A stretch of DNA of 64,000 nt from Oleiphilus messinensis (GTDB taxonomy: Bacteria; Pseudomonadota; Gammaproteobacteria; Pseudomonadales; Oleiphilaceae): assembly GCF_002162375.1 (NCBI RefSeq), contig NZ_CP021425.1, positions 5,287,001-5,351,000 of the forward strand, given 5' to 3'. A program made the position numbers and the translations under genes. This document shows, piece by piece, positions 26,386-36,077 of this stretch (within the stretch, counting starts at the first letter, position 1; the number at the start of each line of letters is the position of its first letter). The notes beneath the pieces are model-generated. The model was not told the DNA's origin and made no database searches. It saw only the letters and a program-made list of their open reading frames with translations.

Positions 26386-27942
26386 GTGCAATACCTCAAA
26401 TCCATATCCGCTTTCACCTTTGTGACAATTGGCTTAGGGGCGTGCTCGACATTCGCGGGTAGCGACGCACCAAGTCAGGAGGAACAGCAACGAGTTACCA
26501 CCTTATACCTGAACATCGAGAACCAGCTCGACAACGGACGACGCGCCTTAGCGCTCATTGAAGAAGGCCAATTGGCAGAAGGCAACGAACTACTCACCAC
26601 CGCAAAAACCGCCATTCGAAACCAGATTCAGACCTGTGCCCAAATCCCAAGCTGCGAGTTGAATCGGATTATGAAGCAGCAAAACCAACTTCTGGATTTG
26701 CAACAGACTACGATTCAGGCTCAACTAAGATTAATTGAGAGTATCGAGAAAACGGCGACCTACGAGGATGCGCCCGCAGCTGAAAATACGCAGTCAGTGG
26801 CCGAGCTCGATTCCACAGTTGAAGAGATGCCCGCATCTGCGGAAGCACCGGAAGAAAATATGGAAATTCCGGAGCCCGAAGCGCTCCCTTGGGCAGGAAC
26901 CCATGATGCGGTGGAACTGACTGAAGTGATGCTTCGTAGCGGCGACTTTCCCCTCATCATAGAATTGAATAACCCCATTAAAGCAGCTCTGGATGACTGG
27001 CTTACCTGGATGCGCCCAAACTTGATGCGCTCCTATGAGAACTATTTATTCCTCAAGTCCGAAATTGCTCCCGTTTATGAAAAGGGCAACCTGCCGGAAG
27101 CGCTATTGTTCGGAATGGTGGCGACTGAATCATCAGGCAAAGTTCACGCGTACTCCAGAGCCGGGGCCGCAGGCCTGCTTCAGTTTATGCGCTTTACCGG
27201 CGAAAAATTTGGCCTGACCAAGGTGGATGGTTTCGATCAACGCTTTGACCCCAAGCTGGCCACACAAGCGAATGTTGCGTATCTGAACGAGCAACTGGGC
27301 CTGTTTCACAATAGCCTCGAGAAAGCGCTCGCAGCCTACAATGGCGGGGAAAACAGAATGATGCGCTTACATAAAAAATTTGCTGGGCAACAGCTGTGGG
27401 AACCGTCGCTGTTGTACTCGCTGCCCAAAGAAACAAGAGAGTATGTGCCTAAAGTTTTAGCCGCGGCCTGGCTATTTCTGCACCCAGAACGGTATCGTCT
27501 GGAGTTCCCGGATTTTGATGCCTCATTGGCAGAAATCAAATTGGATCGTCAATCTTCTCTCAGTGAGTTGACCCTGTGTTACGGCCAGCTGCAAAACCCT
27601 AATGGCTGGTTTCGAGCACTGCGTAACTTGAATCCTGCAGTCAAGCATGATGAAAAGCTCGCACCTGGCACAACCCTGCGTGTACCAAAAACGTTGGCTG
27701 ATAACTACCAGGATTACTGCACCAATGATAACTTCCTGGCACTTGCAGATGAGTTACACCGGGCAAACTATCCCGAGAAAAAAGAAATGATTCGTTATGT
27801 GGTTAGACGGGGTGATACAACCAATCGTATCGCATCGCGATACAGCTGCGTTTCCACTCGACAACTGGCAGAAATTAACGACATTCGCCCCCCGAAATAT
27901 CGAATTCGTGTCGGGCAGGTTTTAAAAGTCCCTGAATGTTAG
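26386..27942 (+). CDS. Membrane-bound lytic murein transglycosylase, MltD-like, with LysM
   Basis: 518 residues. A lipoprotein signal peptide ends in LGACS, predicting lipidation at Cys20. Next come a helical region and a low-complexity acidic linker (about 120-168). The SLT catalytic domain (about 225-345) has the catalytic glutamate in MVATESSGKVHAYSRAGAAGLLQFM and the AYNGGENR motif. A C-terminal LysM (about 470-517: VVRRGDTTNRIASRYSCVSTRQLAEIND) binds peptidoglycan. It cleaves glycan strands to 1,6-anhydro ends, probably anchored at the outer membrane. The start is GTG at 26386. Confidence 0.9.
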   Translation: MQYLKSISAFTFVTIGLGACSTFAGSDAPSQEEQQRVTTLYLNIENQLDNGRRALALIEEGQLAEGNELLTTAKTAIRNQIQTCAQIPSCELNRIMKQQNQLLDLQQTTIQAQLRLIESIEKTATYEDAPAAENTQSVAELDSTVEEMPASAEAPEENMEIPEPEALPWAGTHDAVELTEVMLRSGDFPLIIELNNPIKAALDDWLTWMRPNLMRSYENYLFLKSEIAPVYEKGNLPEALLFGMVATESSGKVHAYSRAGAAGLLQFMRFTGEKFGLTKVDGFDQRFDPKLATQANVAYLNEQLGLFHNSLEKALAAYNGGENRMMRLHKKFAGQQLWEPSLLYSLPKETREYVPKVLAAAWLFLHPERYRLEFPDFDASLAEIKLDRQSSLSELTLCYGQLQNPNGWFRALRNLNPAVKHDEKLAPGTTLRVPKTLADNYQDYCTNDNFLALADELHRANYPEKKEMIRYVVRRGDTTNRIASRYSCVSTRQLAEINDIRPPKYRIRVGQVLKVPEC

Positions 27943-27987
27943 GTGTCGAGAACTGAAGAGATAGAAATAGTCTATAGTTGGAGCTGC

Positions 27988-28012
27988 GCCTGACCCAGAA
28001 TCGGGGTCAGGC
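27988..28012. terminator. Hairpin between convergent genes mltD-like / Fe-ADH
   Basis: GCCTGACCC (27988-27996) pairs perfectly with GGGTCAGGC (28004-28012) around a 7-nt loop. The site is between two convergent stop codons. No U-tract follows on either strand, so it may stabilise 3' ends rather than terminate on its own. Confidence 0.5.
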
Positions 28013-28026
28013 CACAGTTATCGCTG

Positions 28027-29235
28027 TTACGCGATCATTTGTCTGATCAGAGCTTCACAACGCTCCTGATCCAGATACTTCGGTACAGGGTAGTTTGTGT
28101 GAGCTTCACGCAGAGCAGACTTGGCAATCGCAGGAACGTCTTCTGCTTTCAATGCTTGCAGTTTTTGCGGGATATCAAACTCTGTTAACATTTCCCGAAT
28201 TCGAGCGATAAACTGGTCTGCCAAAGCTTCCTGGGACTCATTACCTGATTTCAGGCCACTCACTTCAGCCAAAGTCGCCAAACGCTCAACAATATCTTCT
28301 TTCGAGTAATCCAGAACATAAGGCAATACAATCGCATTCCCTAATCCGTGTGGTGTCTTGTAAAGCGCACCAAAGTTATGAGAAATAGCGTGCACATACC
28401 CCAGGCTTGCCTTGGTAAAGGCTAAACCCGCGTAGTAGGATGCTAGTGCCATATTGTGTCGTGCCTTCACATTGCTGCCGTCTTTAACGGCAACCGGCAG
28501 ATTCTCCATAATCAATCGCGTAGCCGCCATCGCATAACCATCAGTATCGGGTGTGGCATTCTTGGAAATGAATGCTTCTACAGCATGAGTCAGTGCGTCC
28601 ATACCTGTTGCCGCGGTCACAGATGCAGGAAGACCCAACATCAACGAAGCATCAAGCGCAGCCATCATAGGCACCAATTTCAAATCCATAATCAGTGTCT
28701 TTTTATGGCTCTCTGGATCAGAAACAACAGCCGCGATGGTCACTTCAGACCCGGTACCCGCTGTAGTTGGAATGGCGAACAAAGGTGCAGGGGCATTCCA
28801 AACCCGGAAATAACCAGACAATTTAGGGATCGGACGCTTATTAGTCACTCGCGCCGCAATCACTTTGGCACAGTCGATTGATGAACCACCACCTATAGCC
28901 AAAATCGCCTCACAACCATTGGCCTCGTACATTTCAAGGCCAGTTTCAACCTGGTCGTAGGTCGGGTCTGGCAAAACACCATCATAGATCAAGTAATCAA
29001 CATTATACTGGGAAAGCGCGTCCAGAATTGGTTTTACTACCCCCAGCTTCACCAGCATCGCATCCGTCACGATCAGGATTTTACCGGTACCCATTTGTGC
29101 AATTGCCTCACACAACTGAGCGGAAGACCCTTCTCCGGTAAAGAGCGTGGGCTTAGTCATCGGTACCAGCTTTGCTGCCAGCTTCAGTGCGCCCATCAAT
29201 CCTTGGTGACCCTTTTTCTGCAATGTGAATAGCAT
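28027..29235 (-). CDS. Iron-containing alcohol dehydrogenase (group III)
   Basis: 402 residues, typical length. The Rossmann-like NAD-binding half has AILAIGGGSSIDCAKVIAA (about 113-131) and FAIPTTAGTGSEVT (about 155-168). The all-helical metal-binding half has DALTHAVEAFISK (about 214-226) and GYVHAISHNFGALYKTPHGLGNA (about 281-303), whose histidines bind the metal together with an upstream aspartate. The enzyme oxidises primary alcohols or diols with NAD(P); the substrate is not determined. It has a 313-bp upstream gap and appears monocistronic. Confidence 0.9.
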   Translation of the reverse strand: MLFTLQKKGHQGLMGALKLAAKLVPMTKPTLFTGEGSSAQLCEAIAQMGTGKILIVTDAMLVKLGVVKPILDALSQYNVDYLIYDGVLPDPTYDQVETGLEMYEANGCEAILAIGGGSSIDCAKVIAARVTNKRPIPKLSGYFRVWNAPAPLFAIPTTAGTGSEVTIAAVVSDPESHKKTLIMDLKLVPMMAALDASLMLGLPASVTAATGMDALTHAVEAFISKNATPDTDGYAMAATRLIMENLPVAVKDGSNVKARHNMALASYYAGLAFTKASLGYVHAISHNFGALYKTPHGLGNAIVLPYVLDYSKEDIVERLATLAEVSGLKSGNESQEALADQFIARIREMLTEFDIPQKLQALKAEDVPAIAKSALREAHTNYPVPKYLDQERCEALIRQMIA

Positions 29236-29548
29236 CTTTTAAACCTTCATTTGTTGTCTAATCATTCTTGGTTTACCGGCATGCACGCCCGCAATTTAGA
29301 GCAATTACTCTACCACGAGCCCAAAGGTTAGAAAAGCCCTAAAAGCAACTGTCTATACTTTAGACACATGATAAAAATGCTTTCATCCTAAAGATCAGAC
29401 ACTTGTGTTGCTAACAAGACGCTCAAACGCACACTACACGGCTGTTGAATTGACCTCTGAAACTTCTCTTTTGCGCGTGATCAGCGCGAAAGAGCACAGT
29501 GGAACGGGCACTATTCTACCACTCCCCCAGGCTCCTCGCACTCAAACT
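29236..29548. other. Intergenic region Fe-ADH / MMPL exporter
   Basis: 313 bp between two minus-strand genes. It contains one strong hairpin near 29466-29494 (listed separately) that probably ends the exporter transcript, and AT-rich sequence near 29320-29400 that could hold the dehydrogenase promoter. No operator or RNA element was recognised. Confidence 0.5.
29466..29494 (-). terminator. Probable terminator downstream of the MMPL exporter
   Basis: CTCTTTTGCGC (29466-29476) pairs with GCGCGAAAGAG (29484-29494), 11 bp with one G-U, loop of 7. It lies about 55 bp past the exporter stop on the minus strand. The following sequence is only mildly T-rich. Confidence 0.5.
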
Positions 29549-32092
29549 CTACCGGTTACCTAATGGCTTAAACCAAACCAGCATCTGTGGAAGGAGTGTC
29601 AAAGCGCCAAGCAGCGCAACCAACATAGCCATCCCGGTGAAGAGACCGAAGTAAATAGTCGGTATGAAATTAGACAAAATCAGAATCGAAAAACCAATGA
29701 TGATAGTCAAAGAAGTATAAAACATGGCGCGCCCGATGCTGGCGTGGCAGCGATGCATCGTTGCCAGGTAGTTCTGATCCCGTTCGAACTCAGTGCGGAA
29801 ACGATGAATGTAGTGAATTGTATTATCGACCGCGATGCCAACCGTAATCGAGGCCACGGTTATTGTCATCATATCCAGAGGAATCTCAAGCCAGCCCATT
29901 AATCCCAGCACAGTCCCGGCAGCCAGCAAATTCGGTGCCATACCGATTAAGGCCAGAGACAACGAACGGAATAAAACCAGAAACATAATCGTAATTGCCA
30001 GGAAAACCGCCCCCAGTGTCTTGATTTGAGAATCGAATAAACTCTGCAGCATGTTGTTATACAACACGGCCATACCGGTAAAATGAATTTGCTCGGGCTG
30101 AAAACCGATCTTCTCAACCAGGTGTGTTTTAATCTCTTTCATCAACGCATCCCGGTTCAGGTTCGGGGATGACTCGATCAATCGGATATTAAAACGAGCT
30201 TGGGCCGCCTCATCGGAAAGATAGGGATCCAGAAGAATGCCTCGTAGCGCTTCCGGGAAAACCGTTGGCAAAAATGCCAATTGAAGGGCATCCAGCTTTT
30301 CCCCCTGATTGACTTGCTGAGTCAGCTTCAACAACGTCGCAATAGATAATACTTTGCCGGTTTCAGGCAATGATTCCAGATAATCGTGAGTTTGTTCCAA
30401 CTGCTCCATTTTCTGGTAGGTGTACCAGGTGTTTCGATCCACTTCTTCACCCGCACAGTCCTCCTCAAAACAATCATCCAGGAACGGATCTACAGGAACA
30501 TCAGAAGCCGTTCGAACATCATCAATAATCACATCCAACGGTGTTGTGCCACCGATTTTATTATCAATAACCACCATGCCCTGATAAATTTCAGTGCTCG
30601 ATTTAAAATAGTCAATAAAGCGATTTTCAACCGTAAGACGCGTCACGCCAATAACACAGAGCACCGCCAATACCAGACTGAACACCATCACTTTGCGGCC
30701 ATGAAGTTCGGTAAAACGTGCGACATAAGCGGTTAAAGGCTTCCCGGATTCTGCCAGCGAAACCGCTTTCGCTCTCGGCAATACAACAATCAGTGCAGGC
30801 AAAACCAGAAACGCGACAACAAATGCCACCCCAATTCCGAGCGTCATCATCCAGCCGAAGTCGATAACCGGGCGAATCCCGCTAATGGTCAACGAGCCAA
30901 ACGCAACAATAGTGGTTAACGCCATATACAGACAGGGCTTGGCCATGGCTTGAACTGTATTTAACATCAATGCTTTCGTATCGGCATCGGGAAGCGTCTG
31001 CTGAAACTCACGAAACCGCACGATAATGTGAATGGTGATCGACAATGTCATAATCAGTAACAATGAAATGAAATTCGACGAAATCACGGTAATTGGCCAG
31101 TTCATCCACCCCAGATAACCCGATATCAACCAAACCGTCGTCAAGCAACACACTGAAGGCAAAATAACCCACTGCCATTTTCGGAATATAAGGAGCAATG
31201 TTAAGAGTATAAAGATCAACACGCCCAAGCCGAATGTCGCCAGATCACTTTCCACGTAGTCAATCATATCCGAGACAATCATCGGAACCCCGCCAAGATG
31301 GAGGCGGGCAACATCACGATAACGCGCCATTATGGCCCGTATATCCTCAACAACCTGCTCCTGCTGCATTGCGAGTTTGACTGAAACGGCCTCAAACTGG
31401 TTGGCGACTTGCTCGTATTCCAGTTGTTCCGCGTCGCTGAGCACGCCCTCCCTCGCCCGGTCACGAAGTTGATCACGCTCTTTCAGAAGCGTATAAAATT
31501 GCGGATCTGTAGGTAGATTGACTTGAATCGCTGTCGTTCCCGCGTCTTCGCTGATGAGCAGGTTGATATAAAGTGGATTGCTGAGCAATGCCTCCCGGGC
31601 CTCAGACAACTCAACATCATCCCGATCCAGCGTTTTAATGTGAGATTCAAGATTATCCAGCGATAGATCCGGACTGTGCAACAGCGGAACATTAAGGATA
31701 CTGTTAGTTGAACCAACCCACTCCACTTGCTCGATATCATCCCGGAGCGACCTTAACGCTTCGATGGAAGACGGTGAAAAAAGAGACTCATGGGGGGTAA
31801 ACGTGATAACCAAAAAGTCATCTGAAGACTCAAACTTAGCTCGGATCTGTCGGTAGAAATCAAGCGACCTGTCTTTTTCAAGCACCAGAGAATCTGCTGA
31901 TGCATCCAATCGAAAATGGTCCAATCTTAGCCCCGCCAAAACGGCGAGCACAAGTACCAAGCCCAATGTCAACAGCGGATGCGTCAGCACAGTGGCCTCA
32001 TACCACCTTGAAAGTCTGGCTTTCAAAATTTTCCCCTCACTTTGTCCTTTGCTTTTCAGCTTAATACCTTGAGCGGCACTCAACGCGTCCAC
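29549..32092 (-). CDS. RND-superfamily exporter (MMPL family)
   Basis: 847 residues. Twelve membrane spans are arranged as 1+5 and 1+5, with two large periplasmic loops (about 55-275 and 490-660). The second loop carries an acidic stretch with two cysteines (DDCFEEDCAGEE) that may be a disulfide or metal loop. A late SITVGIAVDNTIHYIHRFRTEFE segment in the second bundle contains the conserved acidic residue of proton-relay RND pumps. Proteins of this type often export lipids or hydrophobic molecules. No periplasmic adaptor gene is adjacent. Substrate unknown. Confidence 0.85.
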   Translation of the reverse strand: MDALSAAQGIKLKSKGQSEGKILKARLSRWYEATVLTHPLLTLGLVLVLAVLAGLRLDHFRLDASADSLVLEKDRSLDFYRQIRAKFESSDDFLVITFTPHESLFSPSSIEALRSLRDDIEQVEWVGSTNSILNVPLLHSPDLSLDNLESHIKTLDRDDVELSEAREALLSNPLYINLLISEDAGTTAIQVNLPTDPQFYTLLKERDQLRDRAREGVLSDAEQLEYEQVANQFEAVSVKLAMQQEQVVEDIRAIMARYRDVARLHLGGVPMIVSDMIDYVESDLATFGLGVLIFILLTLLLIFRKWQWVILPSVCCLTTVWLISGYLGWMNWPITVISSNFISLLLIMTLSITIHIIVRFREFQQTLPDADTKALMLNTVQAMAKPCLYMALTTIVAFGSLTISGIRPVIDFGWMMTLGIGVAFVVAFLVLPALIVVLPRAKAVSLAESGKPLTAYVARFTELHGRKVMVFSLVLAVLCVIGVTRLTVENRFIDYFKSSTEIYQGMVVIDNKIGGTTPLDVIIDDVRTASDVPVDPFLDDCFEEDCAGEEVDRNTWYTYQKMEQLEQTHDYLESLPETGKVLSIATLLKLTQQVNQGEKLDALQLAFLPTVFPEALRGILLDPYLSDEAAQARFNIRLIESSPNLNRDALMKEIKTHLVEKIGFQPEQIHFTGMAVLYNNMLQSLFDSQIKTLGAVFLAITIMFLVLFRSLSLALIGMAPNLLAAGTVLGLMGWLEIPLDMMTITVASITVGIAVDNTIHYIHRFRTEFERDQNYLATMHRCHASIGRAMFYTSLTIIIGFSILILSNFIPTIYFGLFTGMAMLVALLGALTLLPQMLVWFKPLGNR

Positions 32093-32287
32093 TAACCGGC
32101 AGTTTTAGGTATTCCACCTCGTCCAACAGGGTGTTGACAAGGCTCTCTGTTGTATCACTTCCACTTCCCATCTGTCGACCACTATTTAAGTCTTATCTAC
32201 CACGGTAAAGCGCTTGCTTTCATACCAATGCTTTCATATTCTAGCGCCTTAAATCATTGTTTTAACTGGAGTAGACCAGCCTACATT

Positions 32288-33142
32288 ATGAACGCTCAAC
32301 TCTTAGGCGATACCACTGGATTTCGTGCCAAAGCCCATCAGTTTATTGAAAACCCATTCATTCAGAACGGAATCTTGGTGCTTATCGTGATCAATGCCAT
32401 CACACTCGGCCTGGAAACCGTGCCCGCCGCAATGCAACGATTCAGTAACATCATACATACATTGGATCTTGTTATTTTGTCAGTGTTTGTGCTCGAATTG
32501 CTGATTCGGCTGTATGTTTACCGTGAAAAGTATTTTAATGACCCGTGGCGCGCGTTCGATTTCGTCGTTGTCAGTATTGCTCTGGTTCCGGCAACGGGTC
32601 AATTGGCCGTCCTCAGAGCGCTGAGGGTATTGCGCGTACTTCGAATTATTACCATCGTACCATCCATGCGACGAGTGGTGGGCGCTCTGCTATCCGCCAT
32701 CCCCGGCCTCACATCGATTGCACTTGTCCTGGGACTCATCTATTACGTGTTTGCGGTTATCGCAACCAACCTGTTTGCAGCAGAATTTCCAGAATGGTTT
32801 GGCCATTTGGGACGCTCATTCTACACCCTGTTTCAGATCATGACACTGGAAAGCTGGTCGATGGGGATTGCCCGCCCGGTCATGGAAACCTTTCCCTACG
32901 CCTGGGCGTTTTTCATTCCCTTTATTCTGGTGGCCACCTTTACCATGCTTAACTTGTTTATTGCGATAATTGTCAACGCAATGCAAACGTTCACGGAACA
33001 GGAAAAACAAGGTACTGTTGAAGCCGTCAATGAGGCCCGCGACCACATAGAAGAAGACATGCACACAGAGATGAGAGCACTGCGGCGGGAGATCGCAGAG
33101 CTAAAATCCATGATCCGTGGACAATACAGACAAGACCCGTGA
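32288..33142 (+). CDS. Bacterial voltage-gated sodium channel (BacNav, NavMs-like)
   Basis: 284 residues from the ATG at 32288; an in-frame extension to 32150 is unlike the family. S1-S4 occupy about 25-130, with gating arginines R110, R113, R116 and R119 in the S4 repeat [11 protein letters not shown]. The pore includes [17 protein letters not shown], where TLESW (186-190) is the Na+ selectivity filter of NavMs and NaChBac. S6 ([15 protein letters not shown]) is followed by a charged coiled-coil tail (about 250-278) that would assemble the tetramer. It conducts Na+ on depolarisation. It is divergent from the MMPL exporter and upstream of thyA. Confidence 0.93.
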   Translation: MNAQLLGDTTGFRAKAHQFIENPFIQNGILVLIVINAITLGLETVPAAMQRFSNIIHTLDLVILSVFVLELLIRLYVYREKYFNDPWRAFDFVVVSIALVPATGQLAVLRALRVLRVLRIITIVPSMRRVVGALLSAIPGLTSIALVLGLIYYVFAVIATNLFAAEFPEWFGHLGRSFYTLFQIMTLESWSMGIARPVMETFPYAWAFFIPFILVATFTMLNLFIAIIVNAMQTFTEQEKQGTVEAVNEARDHIEEDMHTEMRALRREIAELKSMIRGQYRQDP

Positions 33143-33279
33143 CGAATTGCTGTCGCAGGGAATCGAAAGCAGGCGTTCCACGCTCTTTCAGCGATAAGTC
33201 ACGGGTTTACCTTGAAACAGGCTGGCAGTGCGACAATAATACCGGCCTTGTTTCCACGAAACCTTTTACTGAGTCATTT

Positions 33280-34131
33280 ATGAAGCAATACCTCGATTTA
33301 TGCCAACGGATTATTGATGAAGGGATCTGGGTCGACAATAAACGAACGGGTAAAAAGTGCCTAACCGTAATCAATGCCGATTTGACTTACGATGTTGGTA
33401 ATGGAATTTTTCCCTTGGTAACCACCCGCAAAAGCTTTTACAAAGCGGCAATCGCAGAAATAATCGGTTACTTGAGGGGCTATGACAGTGCTGCGGACTT
33501 CCGCAAACTCGGCACCCCAACCTGGGATGCCAACGCCAATGAAAATCCGGATTGGCTGGCAAACCCTTATCGGAAAGGTACAGATGACTGTGGCTTCATC
33601 TATGGCAAGGTTGCGAGAAATTTCCCCAAACCGGACGGCGGTAGCGTTGATCTGCTGAAAAAGATTATCCACGACCTTAGCAACGGCATTGATGACCGTG
33701 GGGAAATTCTTACATTTTATCACCCAGGTGCATTCCACATGGGCTGCTTGCGCCCCTGCATGTACAGCCATCATTTTTCCCTGCTGGGTGATACCCTGTT
33801 TTTAAACAGCACTCAGCGCAGTTGTGATGTTCCCCTGGGCCTCAATTTCAACATGGTACAAGTGTACGTACTGTTGGCAATTGTGGCGCAAATTACCGGT
33901 CACAAACCGGGGATGGCCTACCATAAAATTGTTAATGCTCATATTTATGAGGATCAGTTGGACTTAATGCGAGATGTCCAGTTAAAACGGGAACCCTTTC
34001 CAGCACCAACCCTCAAAATAAACCCCGATATCAAATCCCTCACGGATATTGAATCCTGGGTAACCCTTGATGACTTTGAAATCGAGGGTTATCAACATCA
34101 CGAGGCAATTAAATACCCATTTTCGGTGTAA
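33280..34131 (+). CDS. thyA: Thymidylate synthase (Vibrio/Shewanella-type ThyA)
   Basis: 283 residues from the ATG at 33280; a longer frame to 33139 begins inside the channel gene and is not family-like. The nucleophile is C160 in [28 protein letters not shown] supplies the dUMP-phosphate arginine and the conserved Asp and Asn. Residues [10 protein letters not shown] and the C-terminal KYPFSV match the Vibrio-type enzyme rather than E. coli. It methylates dUMP with methylene-tetrahydrofolate, working on the same dNTP supply route as NrdAB. It is convergent with lgt, whereas in many relatives the two are in tandem. Confidence 0.94.
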   Translation: MKQYLDLCQRIIDEGIWVDNKRTGKKCLTVINADLTYDVGNGIFPLVTTRKSFYKAAIAEIIGYLRGYDSAADFRKLGTPTWDANANENPDWLANPYRKGTDDCGFIYGKVARNFPKPDGGSVDLLKKIIHDLSNGIDDRGEILTFYHPGAFHMGCLRPCMYSHHFSLLGDTLFLNSTQRSCDVPLGLNFNMVQVYVLLAIVAQITGHKPGMAYHKIVNAHIYEDQLDLMRDVQLKREPFPAPTLKINPDIKSLTDIESWVTLDDFEIEGYQHHEAIKYPFSV

Positions 34132-34138
34132 CGACTAA

Positions 34139-34169
34139 GGGGGCGGAGCGAAGGTTGTCCCCTGCCCCC
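34139..34169. terminator. Hairpin between convergent thyA and lgt
   Basis: GGGGGC (34139-34144) pairs with GCCCCC (34164-34169), with further partial pairing inside. It lies between the two stop codons. No U-tract is seen. Confidence 0.4.
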
Positions 34170-34193
34170 CTACCCACCTGAAAACCAGACAGA

Positions 34194-35036
34194 TCAAACT
34201 GCGCCAGAATTAACCGTACCCGATTTATGCTGACGATATCCAACAACGATTAAGCCCAGACCGATCAATATCATCGGTGTCGACAGCACTTGCCCCATGG
34301 TCATCCAGCCCATCGCAACGGGCCCCAAATGTGCATCCGGCTCGCGGACAAACTCAACCAGAAAACGGAACAAACCATAACAGAACAAAAACAGCCCGGA
34401 AACTGACATAATGGGTCGTTCTTTACGGGAAAATAGCCAGAGAACAGTGAATAAAGCAACGCCCTCAAGTGCAAACTGATAAAGTTGCGACGGGTGGCGG
34501 GGATCTGTCCAGCCCACTAAAGTTCTTACACCGTCAATGTTCTGATAGATGGGAAATTGCATGGCCACCGCCAGATCAGTGGTACGACCATAAAGCTCAG
34601 CGCCAATAAAATTACCTAACCTGCCAGCCCCCAGACCAATCGGTACCAGCGGTGCCATATAGTCCGCCAGATGGAAAAAGCGAACCCCGAGGGAGCGACT
34701 GTAAAACCACATTGCCACAATCACGCCAACCAGACCACCGTGGAATGACATACCGCCTTTCCAGACTTGTATAGCCCAAAGGGGATTATCCAGAAAGCGT
34801 TCAAAATCGTAGAAAAACACATACCCCAGCCGGCCACCTAATACGACCCCCAGTGCACAATAGAATATTAAGTCTCCAACCTGTTCAACCTTGATGGGAG
34901 ACCAGGGTTGAGCAGCTCGTTTTTGTCCTAAATACCAAGCCGAGGCAAAACCGATAAGATACATAATGCCATACCAATGAATCTTTAACGGGCCTATATC
35001 AACCAGAACCGGGTCGATTTGAGGATATGTCAACAC
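34194..35036 (-). CDS. lgt: Phosphatidylglycerol:prolipoprotein diacylglyceryl transferase
   Basis: 280 residues with seven membrane spans. The Lgt signature is [16 protein letters not shown] (about 136-151), keeping the essential R, N, E and [13 protein letters not shown] (about 99-110) carries the conserved histidine. It adds diacylglycerol to the lipobox cysteine of prolipoproteins in the inner membrane, for example the MltD-like protein encoded in this window. A 119-bp gap separates it from the TauE/SafE gene upstream on the same strand, a common pairing in gammaproteobacteria. Confidence 0.95.
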   Translation of the reverse strand: MLTYPQIDPVLVDIGPLKIHWYGIMYLIGFASAWYLGQKRAAQPWSPIKVEQVGDLIFYCALGVVLGGRLGYVFFYDFERFLDNPLWAIQVWKGGMSFHGGLVGVIVAMWFYSRSLGVRFFHLADYMAPLVPIGLGAGRLGNFIGAELYGRTTDLAVAMQFPIYQNIDGVRTLVGWTDPRHPSQLYQFALEGVALFTVLWLFSRKERPIMSVSGLFLFCYGLFRFLVEFVREPDAHLGPVAMGWMTMGQVLSTPMILIGLGLIVVGYRQHKSGTVNSGAV

Positions 35037-35155
35037 AATTACTTTCCCTTTTCTCTTTGACGATGCGCTAAACAGCTTAAGCTATGAGTTTTACAACTCG
35101 ATATCAAATTACAAATCCGTAAAAATGCAGCATATGTATTATGTTTTTCGTAAAA

Positions 35156-35953
35156 TCAGAAAAACAAGAACTTACTGCCAACAACAACTAATAACAAGGC
35201 GAAAATCTTTTTCAACACAGTTGGTGAGAGTTTATGCGCAAGATTGGCACCGAACCGCGCAAAAATAACACTCGTGAGAACAATGCCTACCAAGCCGGGC
35301 CAATAGAGGTATCCGGTAGTCAAATCAGGTAGTGCCGGATTGCCCCAGCCCTCCACAACGTTAGTCAAGGCTCCAGCGACGGCAATAGGTAAACCACAGG
35401 CAGCAGATGTCCCTACCGCTTGTTGCATTCGAACATTGCACCAGGATAAAAAAGGCACTGTGAGGCTACCGCCTCCGATGCCAAATATCGCAGAGGCCCA
35501 GCCGATTCCGCCACCGACACCAATCAGAACCTGATCACCCGGAACGGAACGAGATGCTTTGGGGGTCAGACCAAAACCCATTTGCGCAGCTATCAGCAGC
35601 GCAAAAATACCAATGACCATTTGCAACACGGCCCCAGGCAGCGCACCGGCGGTGAACACACCCAATACCGCCCCCACAACGATTCCAACAGACAGGGGCT
35701 TGAAAATAGACCAAAGCACACCTTGCTTCTGATGATGAGTCCGTATCGAACTAATGGACGTGAATACAATCGTCGCTAACGATGTTCCCACCGCCATATG
35801 GGTCAATATTTCCGGAGACATCCCCTGCAACTCAAATGCTATAACCAACGCGGGAACGATAATTATTCCCCCCCCTACGCCGAACAGTCCCGCCAGTGTG
35901 CCGGCACAGGCCCCTAACAACATGTAACTGACAAAAGGAATGAGTATCGACAT
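35156..35953 (-). CDS. TauE/SafE-family (TSUP) membrane permease
   Basis: 265 residues with about eight membrane spans. Two repeat motifs typical of the family are seen: GLFGVGGGIIIVPAL (about 22-36) and SAIFGIGGGSLTVPFLSWCNV (about 153-173). Members transport sulfite, sulfonates or other small anions and their specificity is usually unknown. It lies upstream of lgt, an arrangement seen in Vibrio and Shewanella, and is divergent from the NRDE gene. Confidence 0.88.
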   Translation of the reverse strand: MSILIPFVSYMLLGACAGTLAGLFGVGGGIIIVPALVIAFELQGMSPEILTHMAVGTSLATIVFTSISSIRTHHQKQGVLWSIFKPLSVGIVVGAVLGVFTAGALPGAVLQMVIGIFALLIAAQMGFGLTPKASRSVPGDQVLIGVGGGIGWASAIFGIGGGSLTVPFLSWCNVRMQQAVGTSAACGLPIAVAGALTNVVEGWGNPALPDLTTGYLYWPGLVGIVLTSVIFARFGANLAHKLSPTVLKKIFALLLVVVGSKFLFF

Positions 35954-36077
35954 TTAAAACTCCAAAACAACTTTGAGTGCGGGAAGAACGGTGGGCTATC
36001 ATACCTCAGAGGCGGTCAAAAAAAGAAATCCCGCACCACGTAGACAATCACACAAGACTTACTTTACTATCCCAGTC

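Noticed and set aside
33139-33279. N-terminal extension of ThyA by 47 residues
   Set aside because: The added residues begin inside the channel gene and match no ThyA; the ATG at 33280 gives the standard N-terminus [10 protein letters not shown].
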